From assembly GCA_030539815.1 (NCBI GenBank), contig JAUNXM010000090.1, forward strand, positions 1-8,129: a stretch of DNA of 8,129 nt. The letters are read 5' to 3'. Below are positions 1-7,202 of this stretch, piece by piece. Each line of letters opens with the position of its first letter. The first letter of the stretch is position 1. Source of the stretch: Methanobacterium sp. (GTDB lineage: Archaea; Methanobacteriota; Methanobacteria; Methanobacteriales; Methanobacteriaceae). The notes under the pieces were generated by a model. The model ran no database searches, had not been told where the DNA came from, and saw only the letters and a program-made list of their open reading frames with translations. The translations under genes were made by a program, and so were the position numbers.

Positions 1-18
1 AAATTAATTCATTAGAAA

Positions 19-59
19 TCATAGTCAGATAAGTCCTAATGTTCCCGATCTGACTATGA
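19..59 (-). terminator. 12-bp perfect inverted repeat just past the end of the anchored-protein gene; possible terminator hairpin
   Basis: The arms at 19-30 (TCATAGTCAGAT) and 48-59 (ATCTGACTATGA) are perfectly complementary and enclose a 17-base loop. The repeat lies 15 bases beyond the stop codon of the gene ending at 75 and is followed on the minus strand by TTTCTAATG, only a weak T-run. A 12-bp perfect stem is unlikely by chance. A 3' end or mRNA-stabilising hairpin is the natural reading, but a protein-binding palindrome or the edge of a neighbouring element cannot be excluded. Confidence 0.4.
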
Positions 60-74
60 AATACACTATCTTTT

Positions 75-767
75 TTATTTAAAGTTTATCATACCTTCCT
101 GGTAGTAGTTTTGTAGTTCTGATGCGTGCTGCAGTTCAAAGCTTGCATATGGATCTTTGAAGTATGGTAGGATCATTCCTTTAAAGGTGTATACAAATGC
201 TGGAATCACCCCGTATTGTTTCCTAACAATATCAAAGAATAAGGGGAATCCGCACCCTTGAGCAAACATAGGATTATCTTTACGGGCAGTTCCATGCCAA
301 TACATGGGTATGGGGCCCTCTTGTCCGTTTTTTTCTGCAATTCCATAGAGATAATTCAGGGCATCGTCAAGATTGTTGAACACTTTTCCATCGGTTTTAT
401 ACCAGTATCTGCCATCTGGAACCCCAAATAGTGCAATTTGTAGTGAATCCCAGTAATTAGTATCTCCCGCTGCACCAGTCCCCTGGGTGTCCACGAAGGC
501 CAACTCTAAAATTTCCACGTTTCCTTCCTTGTAATTTCGGTAGTTGGAGTCACCGGCAAAATGCACCACCAGTATGGATTGGGATCCACTTTCATTGGCA
601 AATCTGGCTAGCATCTGGGAGTGAAGGTGTCCGGGATACATGTCAGGATTGGCCACTTTTACAAATGCCAGTCTACCTTCTGGTGTGATTGGACCATTTA
701 TGGTCGAAACATATGCATAACCTACAATTAGCAGGAAAACTGCCAGCACAACTAAATACCATTTCAT
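75..767 (-). CDS. Membrane-anchored extracytoplasmic protein of unknown function
   Basis: A 230-residue protein that I do not recognise. Residues 4-22 form one strongly hydrophobic segment after Lys2, with no lipobox cysteine and no clear cleavage site, so it is read as an N-terminal signal anchor with the remaining ~205 residues outside the membrane. The outer part is rich in aromatic residues and glycine ([12 protein letters not shown] near 104-115, YWYKTDGK near 121-128, [15 protein letters not shown] near 154-168) and has one cysteine, Cys172, in QGCGFP. No catalytic signature is evident. The ATG at 767 is preceded by AGAGGTAA (plus 773-780) at good spacing, and a TATA box lies at 801-810. 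It is transcribed alone; the metal-sensor gene upstream is on the same strand but 221 bases away with its own probable promoter. Being a real gene is well supported; the function is unknown. Confidence 0.85.
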   Translation of the reverse strand: MKWYLVVLAVFLLIVGYAYVSTINGPITPEGRLAFVKVANPDMYPGHLHSQMLARFANESGSQSILVVHFAGDSNYRNYKEGNVEILELAFVDTQGTGAAGDTNYWDSLQIALFGVPDGRYWYKTDGKVFNNLDDALNYLYGIAEKNGQEGPIPMYWHGTARKDNPMFAQGCGFPLFFDIVRKQYGVIPAFVYTFKGMILPYFKDPYASFELQHASELQNYYQEGMINFK

Positions 768-786
768 TAAATTACCTCTTTAAACT

Positions 787-812
787 GGAAATTATTCATT
801 TTATATATTTCC
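787..812 (-). promoter_or_regulatory. TATA box of the anchored-protein gene, flanked by a GGAAAT/ATTTCC inverted repeat
   Basis: On the minus strand the stretch at 801-810 reads AAATATATAA, preceded by a purine-rich GGAAGG stretch that fits a TFB recognition element. A start about 26 bases downstream would fall near 780, giving a leader of roughly a dozen bases that carries the AGAGGTAA ribosome binding site. GGAAAT (787-792) and ATTTCC (807-812) form an inverted repeat around the TATA box and could be a repressor site. The promoter call is reasonable; the operator is a guess. Confidence 0.5.
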
Positions 813-960
813 TTCCATTCCATTTAGTGAATTTCCATTTTTTCGGAATTTGGGTTTATCAAGACCTTAATTCCAATAAATATCATTTTATATGGTTCAT
901 TTATCAATAATTTTTTTATTATCCTCTCTATTGAGAAACTAGTCTAGATAATTCATATCT

Positions 961-984
961 TTAAAAATAATCGTAGTTCGAACT
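961..984 (-). terminator. Palindrome plus T-run after the metal-sensor gene; possible terminator
   Basis: AGTTCGAACT (975-984) is a perfect 10-bp palindrome starting five bases past the ArsR-type stop codon. On the minus strand it is followed by ACGATTATTTTTAAAG, whose T-run could end transcription in the archaeal oligo-T manner. The palindrome has no loop, so it is a weak hairpin; the T-run is the better evidence. Confidence 0.3.
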
Positions 985-988
985 TTCT

Positions 989-1339
989 TTAATGTACCAG
1001 TTCAGATTCTATCTGGATCATTTCTATTATCCGCGGGTCAGAAATTGAATAATAGGCCATTTTTCCTTTTTTACGGAATTTGACCAGATTTTTATTTCGT
1101 AATAATCGGAGTTGGTGGGAGACTGCTGAGTCGGTCATCTTCAAGATGGCAGCCAGGTCACAGACACAAATTTCTTTGAGTATTAGTGCGTAGAGAATTT
1201 TCAAGCGGGTGGGGTCACTGAGTATCTTGAAGTTTTCAGAAATCATCTGGAAGGTATCATCATCCAGCATTTGTGACTTAACTTCCCTTACGGAATCTTC
1301 ATGGATGCATTGAACATCACAAATATCTTCACCCTTCAT
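989..1339 (-). CDS. ArsR/SmtB-family metal-sensing repressor, CadC-like
   Basis: A 116-residue winged-helix transcription factor, usual length for the family. The helix-turn-helix covers about 55-81 (ICVCDLAAIL, then MTDSAVSHQLRLLR as recognition helix) and the wing about 86-98 (VKFRKKGKMAYYS). Metal ligands are visible: Cys7 and Cys11 in CDVQCIHED, and Cys58 and Cys60 in the ICVCDL box. These match in number and position the alpha-3N thiolate site of staphylococcal CadC, which binds Cd(II), Pb(II) and Zn(II). The alpha-5 site is degenerate: Asp101 is kept, but position 103 is Arg, 114 is Leu, and the protein stops at His116. Family members release DNA on metal binding. ATG at 1339 has AGAGGAT upstream (plus 1346-1352). 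No exporter or metallothionein gene is nearby, so the target is outside the window or the gene itself. Family confidence is high; the metal is inferred. Confidence 0.93.
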   Translation of the reverse strand: MKGEDICDVQCIHEDSVREVKSQMLDDDTFQMISENFKILSDPTRLKILYALILKEICVCDLAAILKMTDSAVSHQLRLLRNKNLVKFRKKGKMAYYSISDPRIIEMIQIESELVH

Positions 1340-1358
1340 TAAAATCCTCTTTATAATC

Positions 1359-1396
1359 TGATTATTATCACTGCAATCCGCATATTTTAAGTATAT
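1359..1396 (-). promoter_or_regulatory. Putative promoter and operator of the metal-sensor gene
   Basis: On the minus strand an AT-rich stretch (ATATACTTAAAATATG, plus 1381-1396) can serve as TATA box, placing the start near 1358-1365. TGATTATTATCA (1359-1370), an inverted repeat with 4-bp arms, covers that predicted start, where an autorepressor would block initiation. ArsR-family operators are AT-rich imperfect inverted repeats, which fits, but such short repeats are common in AT-rich DNA. Confidence 0.3.
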
Positions 1397-1690
1397 TATT
1401 ATTTTTATTGTTCAATTCTTCTTTTATAAGTTTGTGTGATAACAACACTTTTTGGATAGAATGGTTAAATCAATATTTATTGAATATGCATTATTTATCA
1501 AAAAATATGATTACTTTTCTAATAATAGTTAGGTTTTTCCCCAATGTATTTAAATTGAATTTGTAGGGATTAGAGATAGGATTAGAGTTATATGGTAAGA
1601 TTTTAGTGGAAATAATTATAGGGTTGAAGAGATTTTGGTAAAATTTTCCTTAAATTGAATTAATAACAGATGTTGAAGGGATTTATGGAT

Positions 1691-1771
<81 letters not shown>

Positions 1772-1794
1772 AAGACAATAGTTTGCCGTTTTAC

Positions 1795-1802
1795 AATATA
1801 AA
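1795..1802 (-). promoter_or_regulatory. TATA box of tRNA-Gln
   Basis: The minus strand reads AAAAG then TTTATATT at 1802-1795, centred about 27 bases before the tRNA 5' end at 1771. The purine-rich flank upstream fits a TFB recognition element. Start predicted a few bases before the mature 5' end. Confidence 0.7.
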
Positions 1803-1872
1803 CTTTTAGTTTTGGACTGATTTTTTAGAGCGCAAATATTCAAATTTGCCCTATTAATAATAAATAAATAAT

Positions 1873-1912
1873 TGCCAAATTACCATTGGCATATTATCTC
1901 AAGTAAGATAAT
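1873..1912. repeat. Two adjacent small hairpins
   Basis: TGCCAA (1873-1878) pairs with TTGGCA (1886-1891) over a 7-base loop. One base later ATTATCT (1893-1899) pairs with AGATAAT (1906-1912) over a 6-base loop. They are back to back between the REC-PAS gene and the tRNA promoter. Stems of this size are expected occasionally in DNA this AT-rich, so they may mean nothing. Confidence 0.3.
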
Positions 1913-1966
1913 TTATTGTAATGAATAATTAATTTCTTTATAATTTAGCATTATTATTTAATTATT

Positions 1967-2060
1967 TTTTTTATATACTGGTTTCATGGTAAGTATTCTA
2001 TGGAAATTATCTTCTTTTTTATATACTGGTTTTATGGTAATTATTTTATGGAAATTACCA
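1967..2060. repeat. 48-bp tandem direct repeat, two copies
   Basis: Two copies lie head to tail with a 48-base period: about 1967-2012 and 2015-2060. Each starts with a T-run and ATATACTGGTTT, then ATGGTAA, then TATGGAAATTA. Over the 39 bases from ATATACTGG the copies differ at about four positions. The second copy contains TGGTAATT (2035-2042) and AATTACCA (2053-2060) as an 8-bp inverted repeat; in the first copy this is degenerate. Each copy also carries a TTTATATA-like element. It lies in a gap with no confident gene, so it is a local duplication of unknown role. Confidence 0.85.
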
Positions 2061-2297
2061 GAAATTCTCAAGATAAGGGATTAAACACGATTGTAGACTA
2101 AGATGGATAAGATAGTAATATCTTAAGAATGATGAACTGGATAATGTGGGTTCATTACTATTATTTAACAGGATGCAGCAATTTAAACAACGTAACCAGG
2201 GAATAAACTTATGTTAATTTATATTTGAGTGTTGACGTAATAAGGTATATTAATAAATTTAAAAGAGTTTCACTAGATAATATTAATTTATAATTAT

Positions 2298-3230
2298 TCA
2301 GGTGAATTTATCATCAAATTCATCCACCACATGGTTGTGCATATGGCTTTTGTGAATTAGTGGTTTCATGGCTTCCACCATATTACCCATTATTATAAAA
2401 AAATCCTTGTCTTTTTCGATCATGGCATCCATAAGTGATTTTTCAATTCCTTTACGTGAACTTATATCGGTCATAATAGAAATAGCACCCAAGTATTCAC
2501 CGTTTGGCTTGAAAAGTGGATTTGTGGATACTAAAACCCAGAGACTGGAACCGTTTCTGTTTAAAAATTCAAGTTCATAGGTTTTGGCTATTTTTTCAGG
2601 GAATTGTTTCCCTTCTCTTATCTTTTTCAAGTGTTTCTTAAAACAGGACTCTCCGTCTGGATTGGTGAACTGGGAGATATCCTTATTAAGCATCTCTGTT
2701 ACAGTGAAACCTAACATTTTAGCCATCTGTTTATTAACATAGCTTAATTGATTTCTGGAATTCACGAAAAAAACTCCGGAATGAATTTTTTCCACCATTA
2801 GCCTGTATTTTTCTTCACTTTCCCTCAAACGACCTTCAATTTGTTTTCTTTCAATTGAGTATTTTATGGATCTGGACAGTAACTTACCATCTACCTGTCC
2901 TTTGACCAGATAATCCTGGGCACCTTCACCCACAATATCCAAGGCGAAATCCTCATCTTCCAGTCCAGTGAGTATAATAATAGGGATTTCCGGTGCCAGT
3001 TGGTGGAAGTGATTAAAGGTTTCAATACCCTGACTATCCGGTAATTGCAGATCCAGTAGAATGATGTGAAAATCTTCTTTATGGATTATTTTAAGTCCTT
3101 CAGAGAGACGCTTGGCATGTGAAACGTTGAATTCAATTTGAGGTATTTCATTGAACATTTCATTTATTATCACCGCATCTCCAGGGTTATCTTCCACCAG
3201 AAGAACATTGATCGATCCTTTATTTTTCAT
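2298..3230 (-). CDS. Response regulator, REC-PAS, with histidine-rich tail
   Basis: A 310-residue cytoplasmic protein. The receiver domain (about 7-122) has all key residues: acidic pair Glu13/Asp14, phosphoacceptor Asp60 in LLDLQLPD, Thr88 and Lys110. A linker with coiled-coil character (about 123-140) leads to one PAS domain (about 138-258, ending [10 protein letters not shown]). Residues 262-310 form a helical tail with His293, His296, His298 and His300. No HisKA, HATPase, GGDEF or DNA-binding domain follows, so output is unclear; REC-PAS proteins are common in methanogens and may act on a partner kinase. ATG at 3230 lacks a good Shine-Dalgarno match. The gene lies 214 bases after the Rcp1-type regulator on the same strand, with a possible TATA box at 3326-3333 (TTTATAAG on the minus strand), so it may be transcribed separately. 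Confidence 0.92.
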   Translation of the reverse strand: MKNKGSINVLLVEDNPGDAVIINEMFNEIPQIEFNVSHAKRLSEGLKIIHKEDFHIILLDLQLPDSQGIETFNHFHQLAPEIPIIILTGLEDEDFALDIVGEGAQDYLVKGQVDGKLLSRSIKYSIERKQIEGRLRESEEKYRLMVEKIHSGVFFVNSRNQLSYVNKQMAKMLGFTVTEMLNKDISQFTNPDGESCFKKHLKKIREGKQFPEKIAKTYELEFLNRNGSSLWVLVSTNPLFKPNGEYLGAISIMTDISSRKGIEKSLMDAMIEKDKDFFIIMGNMVEAMKPLIHKSHMHNHVVDEFDDKFT

Positions 3231-3325
3231 AGATATTTGTCCAGATGATTCTATTAATCAATGAAGTATTACTTAAGATTTATCATTTCATCTTTTTAAC
3301 ATTGGATGATTACTTATCCCTTACC

Positions 3326-3333
3326 TTATAAAT
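3326..3333 (-). promoter_or_regulatory. Possible TATA box of the REC-PAS gene
   Basis: The minus strand reads TTTATAAG here. A start about 26 bases on would give a leader of some 70 bases. A nearer AT-rich stretch around 3270-3285, next to the 11-bp inverted repeat AAGTATTACTT (3264-3274), is an alternative. Weak evidence; read-through from the kinase operon is equally possible. Confidence 0.3.
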
Positions 3334-3444
3334 CAGTTTATTTTTATTAATTTCTATGAAATACAATTTTTTTTATCCACATAGACTGTATTTTGATTAT
3401 AATTATTTATAGGATAATTTGATTGATTTTTAGTCCCTGTTTAT

Positions 3445-3885
3445 TCACCGGGGAGGTAACCGCACAATGTCCAGCCAGAAGTCACCGATATTTTGAACCA
3501 CTTTAATTAACTGGTCTAGATTCACTGGTTTTGGAATGTAACAATTGGCATTGTTTTTGTAAGTCTCGATGAGGTCCTCGTCCCTGGTGGAGCTGGTTAA
3601 AACAACCACAGGAATGCATTTTAAACTATCATCCTTTTTTATTTCCTTTAAAACGTCTCGCCCATCCTTTTTAGGCAGGTTAAGATCAAGTAATATAAGA
3701 TCCGGAAGTCTGGTGGGATTATTTCCCTCCAAACGTAACATTTTCATTGCTTCTTCACCATCACGTGCCACGTGAAGTACGTTTTTAATCTTAGCTTCTT
3801 TGAATACTTCCTGAATTAAACGTATATCTCCGGGGTTATCTTCAACCAGCAGCACCTCCACTACGGTGACCAGTTTATATTTCAT
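3445..3885 (-). CDS. Single-domain response regulator, Rcp1-like
   Basis: A 146-residue protein consisting of one receiver domain. Visible are Glu15/Asp16 (VEDNPGD), phosphoacceptor Asp67 in [11 protein letters not shown], Thr97 in LTSS, and Lys119-Pro120. The closing [10 protein letters not shown] (about 136-145) is typical of Rcp1-type regulators, which partner phytochrome-like histidine kinases. No output domain, so it works as a phosphoryl shuttle or by protein contact. Its ATG at 3885 lies inside the end of the kinase gene (11-base overlap), with AGGGAGATGTGA upstream within the kinase coding sequence. Co-transcription and translational coupling are therefore very likely, and the kinase ending at 3875 is the obvious phosphodonor. 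A GTG at codon 9 is an alternative start but has no better binding site. Confidence 0.95.
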   Translation of the reverse strand: MKYKLVTVVEVLLVEDNPGDIRLIQEVFKEAKIKNVLHVARDGEEAMKMLRLEGNNPTRLPDLILLDLNLPKKDGRDVLKEIKKDDSLKCIPVVVLTSSTRDEDLIETYKNNANCYIPKPVNLDQLIKVVQNIGDFWLDIVRLPPR

Positions 3886-6538
3886 ATTTCACATCTCCCT
3901 GGGGAATACTGAAATAAAATATTGATCCTTCACCTGGTTTGGAATCATACCAGATCATGCCTCCGTGTTGTTCAACAATCCGTTTAACAATGGCCAGACC
4001 AATACCCGTTCCCTCATATTCGTCCCTTCCATGTAGGCGCTGGAATATTTTGAAAACCCGATCACCATGCTTTGAATCAATTCCAATACCATTATCTTCC
4101 ACTTTAAAAACCCAATCATTGATTTTTTTGTCAGCAGAGATGTGGATTGTGGGGCGTTCCTGTTCATTGTACTTTATTGAATTACTGATGAGATTCTGGA
4201 ATACTTGGACCATCTGGGTATAATCCGCCCTCACCACCGGAAGATTGTCATAGGTGATGTCGGCGTTATTTTCTTCAATTAATAATCGCGAGTCAAAAGT
4301 TATCTGTTTCAAGATATCTTCGGTGTTAACGTCCCCAAATTTACCGGTTTTCCTCCCTATACGGGAATAGGTTAAAAGATCGTTAACCAGTTCCTGCATC
4401 CGGGCAGCCCCATCCACCGCGAATTGGATGAACTCGTTGGCATCTGAATCTAACTGGTGTTCATAACGACGTTGTAGGAGTTGAAGGAAGCTGGTGATCA
4501 TCCTAAGGGGTTCCTGGAGATCGTGACTGGCAACATAGGCAAACTGTTCCAGCTCGGCATTTGATCTTTTCAACTGTTTAAGGGTTTCCTGTAGTTCCTG
4601 TTCTGCTATTTTACTAGGGGTGATGTCAATGGCAATACCAATCATCTCTTTTGGTTTCCCCTGAATATCGTAAAACAGCCTTCCCAGGGAATAAATCCAG
4701 TGTATTGATTTATCTGGCCAGATAGTCCTCAGTTCTACTTTAAAATCTTCACCATATTGCATGGCTCTTTGGGTGGCGTTGTTGACCTTTTCACGGTCTT
4801 CAGGGTGTACTGATTTCAGGAAATCATTGTAAGACATTTCAGGATCAGGTTCGGTACCAAAAATGTTTTTGTAACGGTCAGTCCATTCAAACACGTCTTT
4901 TTCAAGATTCCAAAACCACATCCCTGCATTCGCACCTTCAATAGCCAGACGAAGTTTTTCTTCAGATTTTTTAAGGGCCTTGTCAGTCTTTTTAATTTCT
5001 GTTATTTCCAGTGCTGCCACGTTTATTCCTATGAGGTGATTGGAAGAATCTTTGAGGGGATACCACTGTTCAATCCAGGTTCTGAGCACCCCTGGTTTAG
5101 CAGGAGTTATTCCATTAAATTCCCGACCCATAACTTTATGCTTTTTTTCAAATATTTCATTAGCCACTTCTTCCGCCTGTTCCACTAAATCCGGCACTAT
5201 TTCATGGATTGTTTTCCCAATATGTTCTTCTGGAGGAAATCCATTAATCTCCGCCATACGGTCATTAATACGCACGAATCTGAGGTTGCGATCCAAAACA
5301 CACAATCCAATGGGTGCAGAATTATAAATAGCCTCAATCTCGGCCAACCGTTTCTGGGATTTGATTTCGCTTTCATGGAGAATTTCTTCCATTTCCCGGC
5401 GTTTGGTTACATCTCTAAGGAAACTATAAACTTTCCCACCATTTTTATCGGAAACAATGCTTGATTTTATACTGTAAAAATGCTGGGTGCCATCTTTTTG
5501 TTTTAAATCCGCATCAAATTCAACAATTCCTTCCTTCTCAAGTTCAGCCAATATGCGACCCTTTTCAATCATCATCTTGCTGCTGCTGAACTCGTCCAAA
5601 TTAGTTCCCATAATCTCTTCTGGAACCAAACCCATCATCATGGCAAAGTTTTCGTTGCAATCCAGGATGTTGCCCTCAAAATCATGGATACAGAAACCAT
5701 CATTGATGTTTTCCACAATGGAGCGGTACCTATTTTCACTCTTAATGAGAGATTCTTCACTCATTTTACGATGTGTGATATCTTCTATTATCCCATCAAC
5801 CCATTGAATGGAACCATCTTCACTGAAGTGTGCTTGAGCAGATACTGAAACCCAGATGGGCGTGTTGTCTTTCTTTTTAAGATGAAGTTCCCGGTCATTT
5901 ATGGATCCTTCCTTTTTCAGTTTTTCTAAAAAACTTACTCTATCAGATGGATCCATGAAAAAATCAATAACCCTGGTGTCCATGACTTCATCAGGAGAAC
6001 CATATCCAAAGATACGGGAAAATGCAGGGTTCACCTGGATAAAAGTACCACCACAATCCACAGTGTTCCGGTAAACACCCACGTTAAGGTTTTGAACCAA
6101 GCTCCTGAATTTCTGTTCACTTTCCTGAAGATCATTTTCAGCTATTTTACGCTGGGTGATGTCCTCAAATGATTCTAAACCACCGATTAGATTTCCATTT
6201 GGGTCTTTAATAGCTGATGCTGTGAAATGCAGGTATTTACCACCATCGCCCATATGAGGGTAGAAATCTTCAGCTTCGTAAGCTCCTTCCGCCAGTTCTG
6301 ATTTTTTAAAATTATTGGAAAACCAGTAAGATAAGCCGTCAATATCTTCATCAACCAATAAATCAACCATACAGGGTCTTTTAGATGTGTAAAAAGCTTT
6401 CCAGTGCTTGTCAGTACCGAGCATGTCACTGGCATTGAGATTACTATACTCTTCCAGTGCTTTATTCCAGTAAATGACTTTATGATCCTTATCTATCACA
6501 AATTGTGGTATTGGTGAAAAGTTTATAATGGAATCCAA
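3875..6538 (-). CDS. Soluble histidine kinase with five PAS domains
   Basis: 887 residues from TTG at 6538. There is no membrane segment, so it is cytoplasmic. PAS domains lie at about 5-131, 136-258, 262-382, 392-516 and 522-645, most ending in the D-I/V-T-x-R/S-K junction. A short coiled coil leads to the HisKA domain (about 660-727) with His672 in [10 protein letters not shown], a phytochrome-type H-box. The ATPase domain (about 770-880) has the N-box (Asn786 in NLISNSIKY), G1 (DNGIGID, 815-821) and G2 (GTGIGL, 843-848), so it should be active. PAS1 carries an unusual [13 protein letters not shown] stretch (45-57). The Rcp1-type regulator overlaps its 3' end. The start is uncertain: a strong GGGGGGATCA site (6573-6582) is too far from TTG but ideally spaced from an in-frame ATT at 6571, which would add 11 residues. 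Ligands of the PAS domains cannot be told. Confidence 0.95.
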   Translation of the reverse strand: MDSIINFSPIPQFVIDKDHKVIYWNKALEEYSNLNASDMLGTDKHWKAFYTSKRPCMVDLLVDEDIDGLSYWFSNNFKKSELAEGAYEAEDFYPHMGDGGKYLHFTASAIKDPNGNLIGGLESFEDITQRKIAENDLQESEQKFRSLVQNLNVGVYRNTVDCGGTFIQVNPAFSRIFGYGSPDEVMDTRVIDFFMDPSDRVSFLEKLKKEGSINDRELHLKKKDNTPIWVSVSAQAHFSEDGSIQWVDGIIEDITHRKMSEESLIKSENRYRSIVENINDGFCIHDFEGNILDCNENFAMMMGLVPEEIMGTNLDEFSSSKMMIEKGRILAELEKEGIVEFDADLKQKDGTQHFYSIKSSIVSDKNGGKVYSFLRDVTKRREMEEILHESEIKSQKRLAEIEAIYNSAPIGLCVLDRNLRFVRINDRMAEINGFPPEEHIGKTIHEIVPDLVEQAEEVANEIFEKKHKVMGREFNGITPAKPGVLRTWIEQWYPLKDSSNHLIGINVAALEITEIKKTDKALKKSEEKLRLAIEGANAGMWFWNLEKDVFEWTDRYKNIFGTEPDPEMSYNDFLKSVHPEDREKVNNATQRAMQYGEDFKVELRTIWPDKSIHWIYSLGRLFYDIQGKPKEMIGIAIDITPSKIAEQELQETLKQLKRSNAELEQFAYVASHDLQEPLRMITSFLQLLQRRYEHQLDSDANEFIQFAVDGAARMQELVNDLLTYSRIGRKTGKFGDVNTEDILKQITFDSRLLIEENNADITYDNLPVVRADYTQMVQVFQNLISNSIKYNEQERPTIHISADKKINDWVFKVEDNGIGIDSKHGDRVFKIFQRLHGRDEYEGTGIGLAIVKRIVEQHGGMIWYDSKPGEGSIFYFSIPQGDVKYEI

Positions 6539-6572
6539 TCCAATTAGTCCCGATGTAGATTTTTTAAAAATA

Positions 6573-6582
6573 TGATCCCCCC
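6573..6582 (-). promoter_or_regulatory. Strong ribosome binding site not matched to a standard start codon
   Basis: The minus strand reads GGGGGGATCA, complementary to the 3' end of archaeal 16S rRNA (GATCACCTCC). The only standard in-frame start of the kinase, TTG at 6538, is 34 bases after its last base. At normal spacing the in-frame codon is ATT (6571-6569), followed by codons for FKKS. Upstream the frame stays open to a stop at 6608-6610 without any ATG, GTG or TTG. Confidence 0.55.
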
Positions 6583-6604
6583 TTAATATAAGCCCCTCCG
6601 CCTC

Positions 6605-6617
6605 AATTTATAATTCT
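6605..6617 (-). promoter_or_regulatory. TATA box of the kinase-regulator operon
   Basis: The minus strand reads AGAATTATAAATT here. A start about 26 bases downstream lies near 6584, just before the GGGGGG ribosome binding site, so the mRNA would start almost at that site. The operon would contain the kinase and the Rcp1-type regulator and perhaps the REC-PAS gene. Confidence 0.5.
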
Positions 6618-6701
6618 TTGATTACAAATTCTTAGTAATGACAATGAAATATATGGAAAAAAATGCCTATAATCCTTATTTAAATCTTATAAATTTAGAT
6701 A

Positions 6702-7016
6702 TTATAATTGTTTTTTACTTTCGCTTAATGATTTTAAAGTGTTAATAGTTAATTCCTGTTCTAATCTTCCCAGTCGTTCGGCTAAAAAATCCAGAACATT
6801 TTTTCTTTCTTCAAAAGGCACATCCTTTTTGGATAGCATGTTAATTAATTCAGTTGTACTCCTGACTGACTGTGTACCTGCTTTTTCATCCATTAAGAGA
6901 ATATCTCTTTTCCCAATCTCCTTAGATGGTGTGACACACACAGCTCCCAGGAGGTCTCCATTTTTATCCTTTACATCCATTGAACTGGTGTGTTTCTGTT
7001 TATTGTGTTCAGTCAT
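6702..7016 (-). CDS. Small cytoplasmic protein of unknown function
   Basis: A 104-residue protein that I do not recognise. It has no signal or membrane segment. Residues 13-45 look like a beta-rich part (DVKDKNGDLLGAVCV, then RDILLMDEKAG), followed by mostly helical sequence from about 52 to the end with heptad-like leucines (NVLDFLAERLGRLEQELTIN, 73-92), so an oligomerising coiled coil is possible. One cysteine (Cys27). No known motif. ATG at 7016 is preceded by GGGTGAT (plus 7020-7026) at good spacing and a TATA box at 7065-7071, which makes it a convincing gene. It lies 163 bases upstream of the kinase start on the same strand, but the kinase has its own promoter in the gap, so a functional link is only suggestive. 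Confidence 0.8.
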   Translation of the reverse strand: MTEHNKQKHTSSMDVKDKNGDLLGAVCVTPSKEIGKRDILLMDEKAGTQSVRSTTELINMLSKKDVPFEERKNVLDFLAERLGRLEQELTINTLKSLSESKKQL

Positions 7017-7064
7017 ATTATCACCCTAATCCATCTTAAAACACCATAATAGATAAATCTTTGG

Positions 7065-7071
7065 ATATAAA
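7065..7071 (-). promoter_or_regulatory. TATA box of the small unknown gene
   Basis: The minus strand reads AATTTATATCC around this site. A start about 26 bases on falls near 7042, giving a leader of about 25 bases that contains the GGGTGAT ribosome binding site. Confidence 0.5.
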
Positions 7072-7081
7072 TTTTCCATAT

Positions 7082-7119
7082 ATCATTTCAAATTAACCCT
7101 ATAAATCATTTCTAATTAA
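7082..7119. repeat. Two 15-bp direct repeats upstream of the small unknown gene
   Basis: ATCATTTCAAATTAA (7082-7096) and ATCATTTCTAATTAA (7105-7119) differ at one position and are spaced 23 bp apart, about two helical turns. They lie directly upstream of the TATA box of the gene starting at 7016, where an archaeal activator or repressor could bind. No protein can be assigned. Confidence 0.45.
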
Positions 7120-7189
7120 GATCCTGAAAATTATCACCCGTGATTTTATTGTATAATCATAATCTGTCTAAGGATATTATTTCAGGAAG

Positions 7190-7202
7190 AATCCCCGGGA
7201 TT
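7190..7202. repeat. Short GC-rich inverted repeat
   Basis: AATCCC and GGGATT flank a single C. The 13-base palindrome stands out in AT-rich sequence with no gene around it. A related pair of arms, ATCCC and GGGAT, occurs in the hairpin at 7744-7775. Role unknown. Confidence 0.3.

Larger units (their letters stand above)
1772..2297. other. 526-base gap between tRNA-Gln and the REC-PAS gene
   Basis: No confident gene. It contains the tRNA promoter, two back-to-back hairpins, the 48-bp tandem repeat, a stem of TAAGATA/TATCTTA with a GTAA loop (2108-2125) and ATGAAC/GTTCAT (2132-2137 with 2150-2155). A frame of 32 codons at 1986-2084 exists only because 48 is a multiple of three; it lacks a ribosome binding site. 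The REC-PAS transcript could run into this region as a 3' untranslated part. Confidence 0.5.

Noticed and set aside
689..910. Plus-strand frame of 73 codons
   Set aside because: Its first part is antisense to the anchored-protein gene and the rest runs through its promoter; no ribosome binding site and a composition expected of AT-rich non-coding DNA.
1986..2084. Possible 32-residue hydrophobic peptide across the tandem repeat
   Set aside because: No ribosome binding site, and the frame is open largely because the repeat period is divisible by three. Kept as a repeat only.
2108..2125. TAAGATA/TATCTTA hairpin with GTAA loop
   Set aside because: A GNRA-type loop on a 7-bp stem is attractive, but at this AT content one or two such stems are expected by chance in the gap.
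3939..5807. Several plus-strand frames of 86-106 codons (3939-4223, 5040-5327, 5204-5464, 5487-5807)
   Set aside because: All are antisense to the histidine kinase, whose domains are intact in its own frame.
3955..6435. Minus-strand frames at 3955-4167 and 6187-6435
   Set aside because: They are in a different frame inside the kinase gene and carry no recognisable domain.
6739..7029. Plus-strand frame of 96 codons
   Set aside because: Antisense to the small gene 6702-7016, which has a TATA box and a ribosome binding site; the plus frame has neither.
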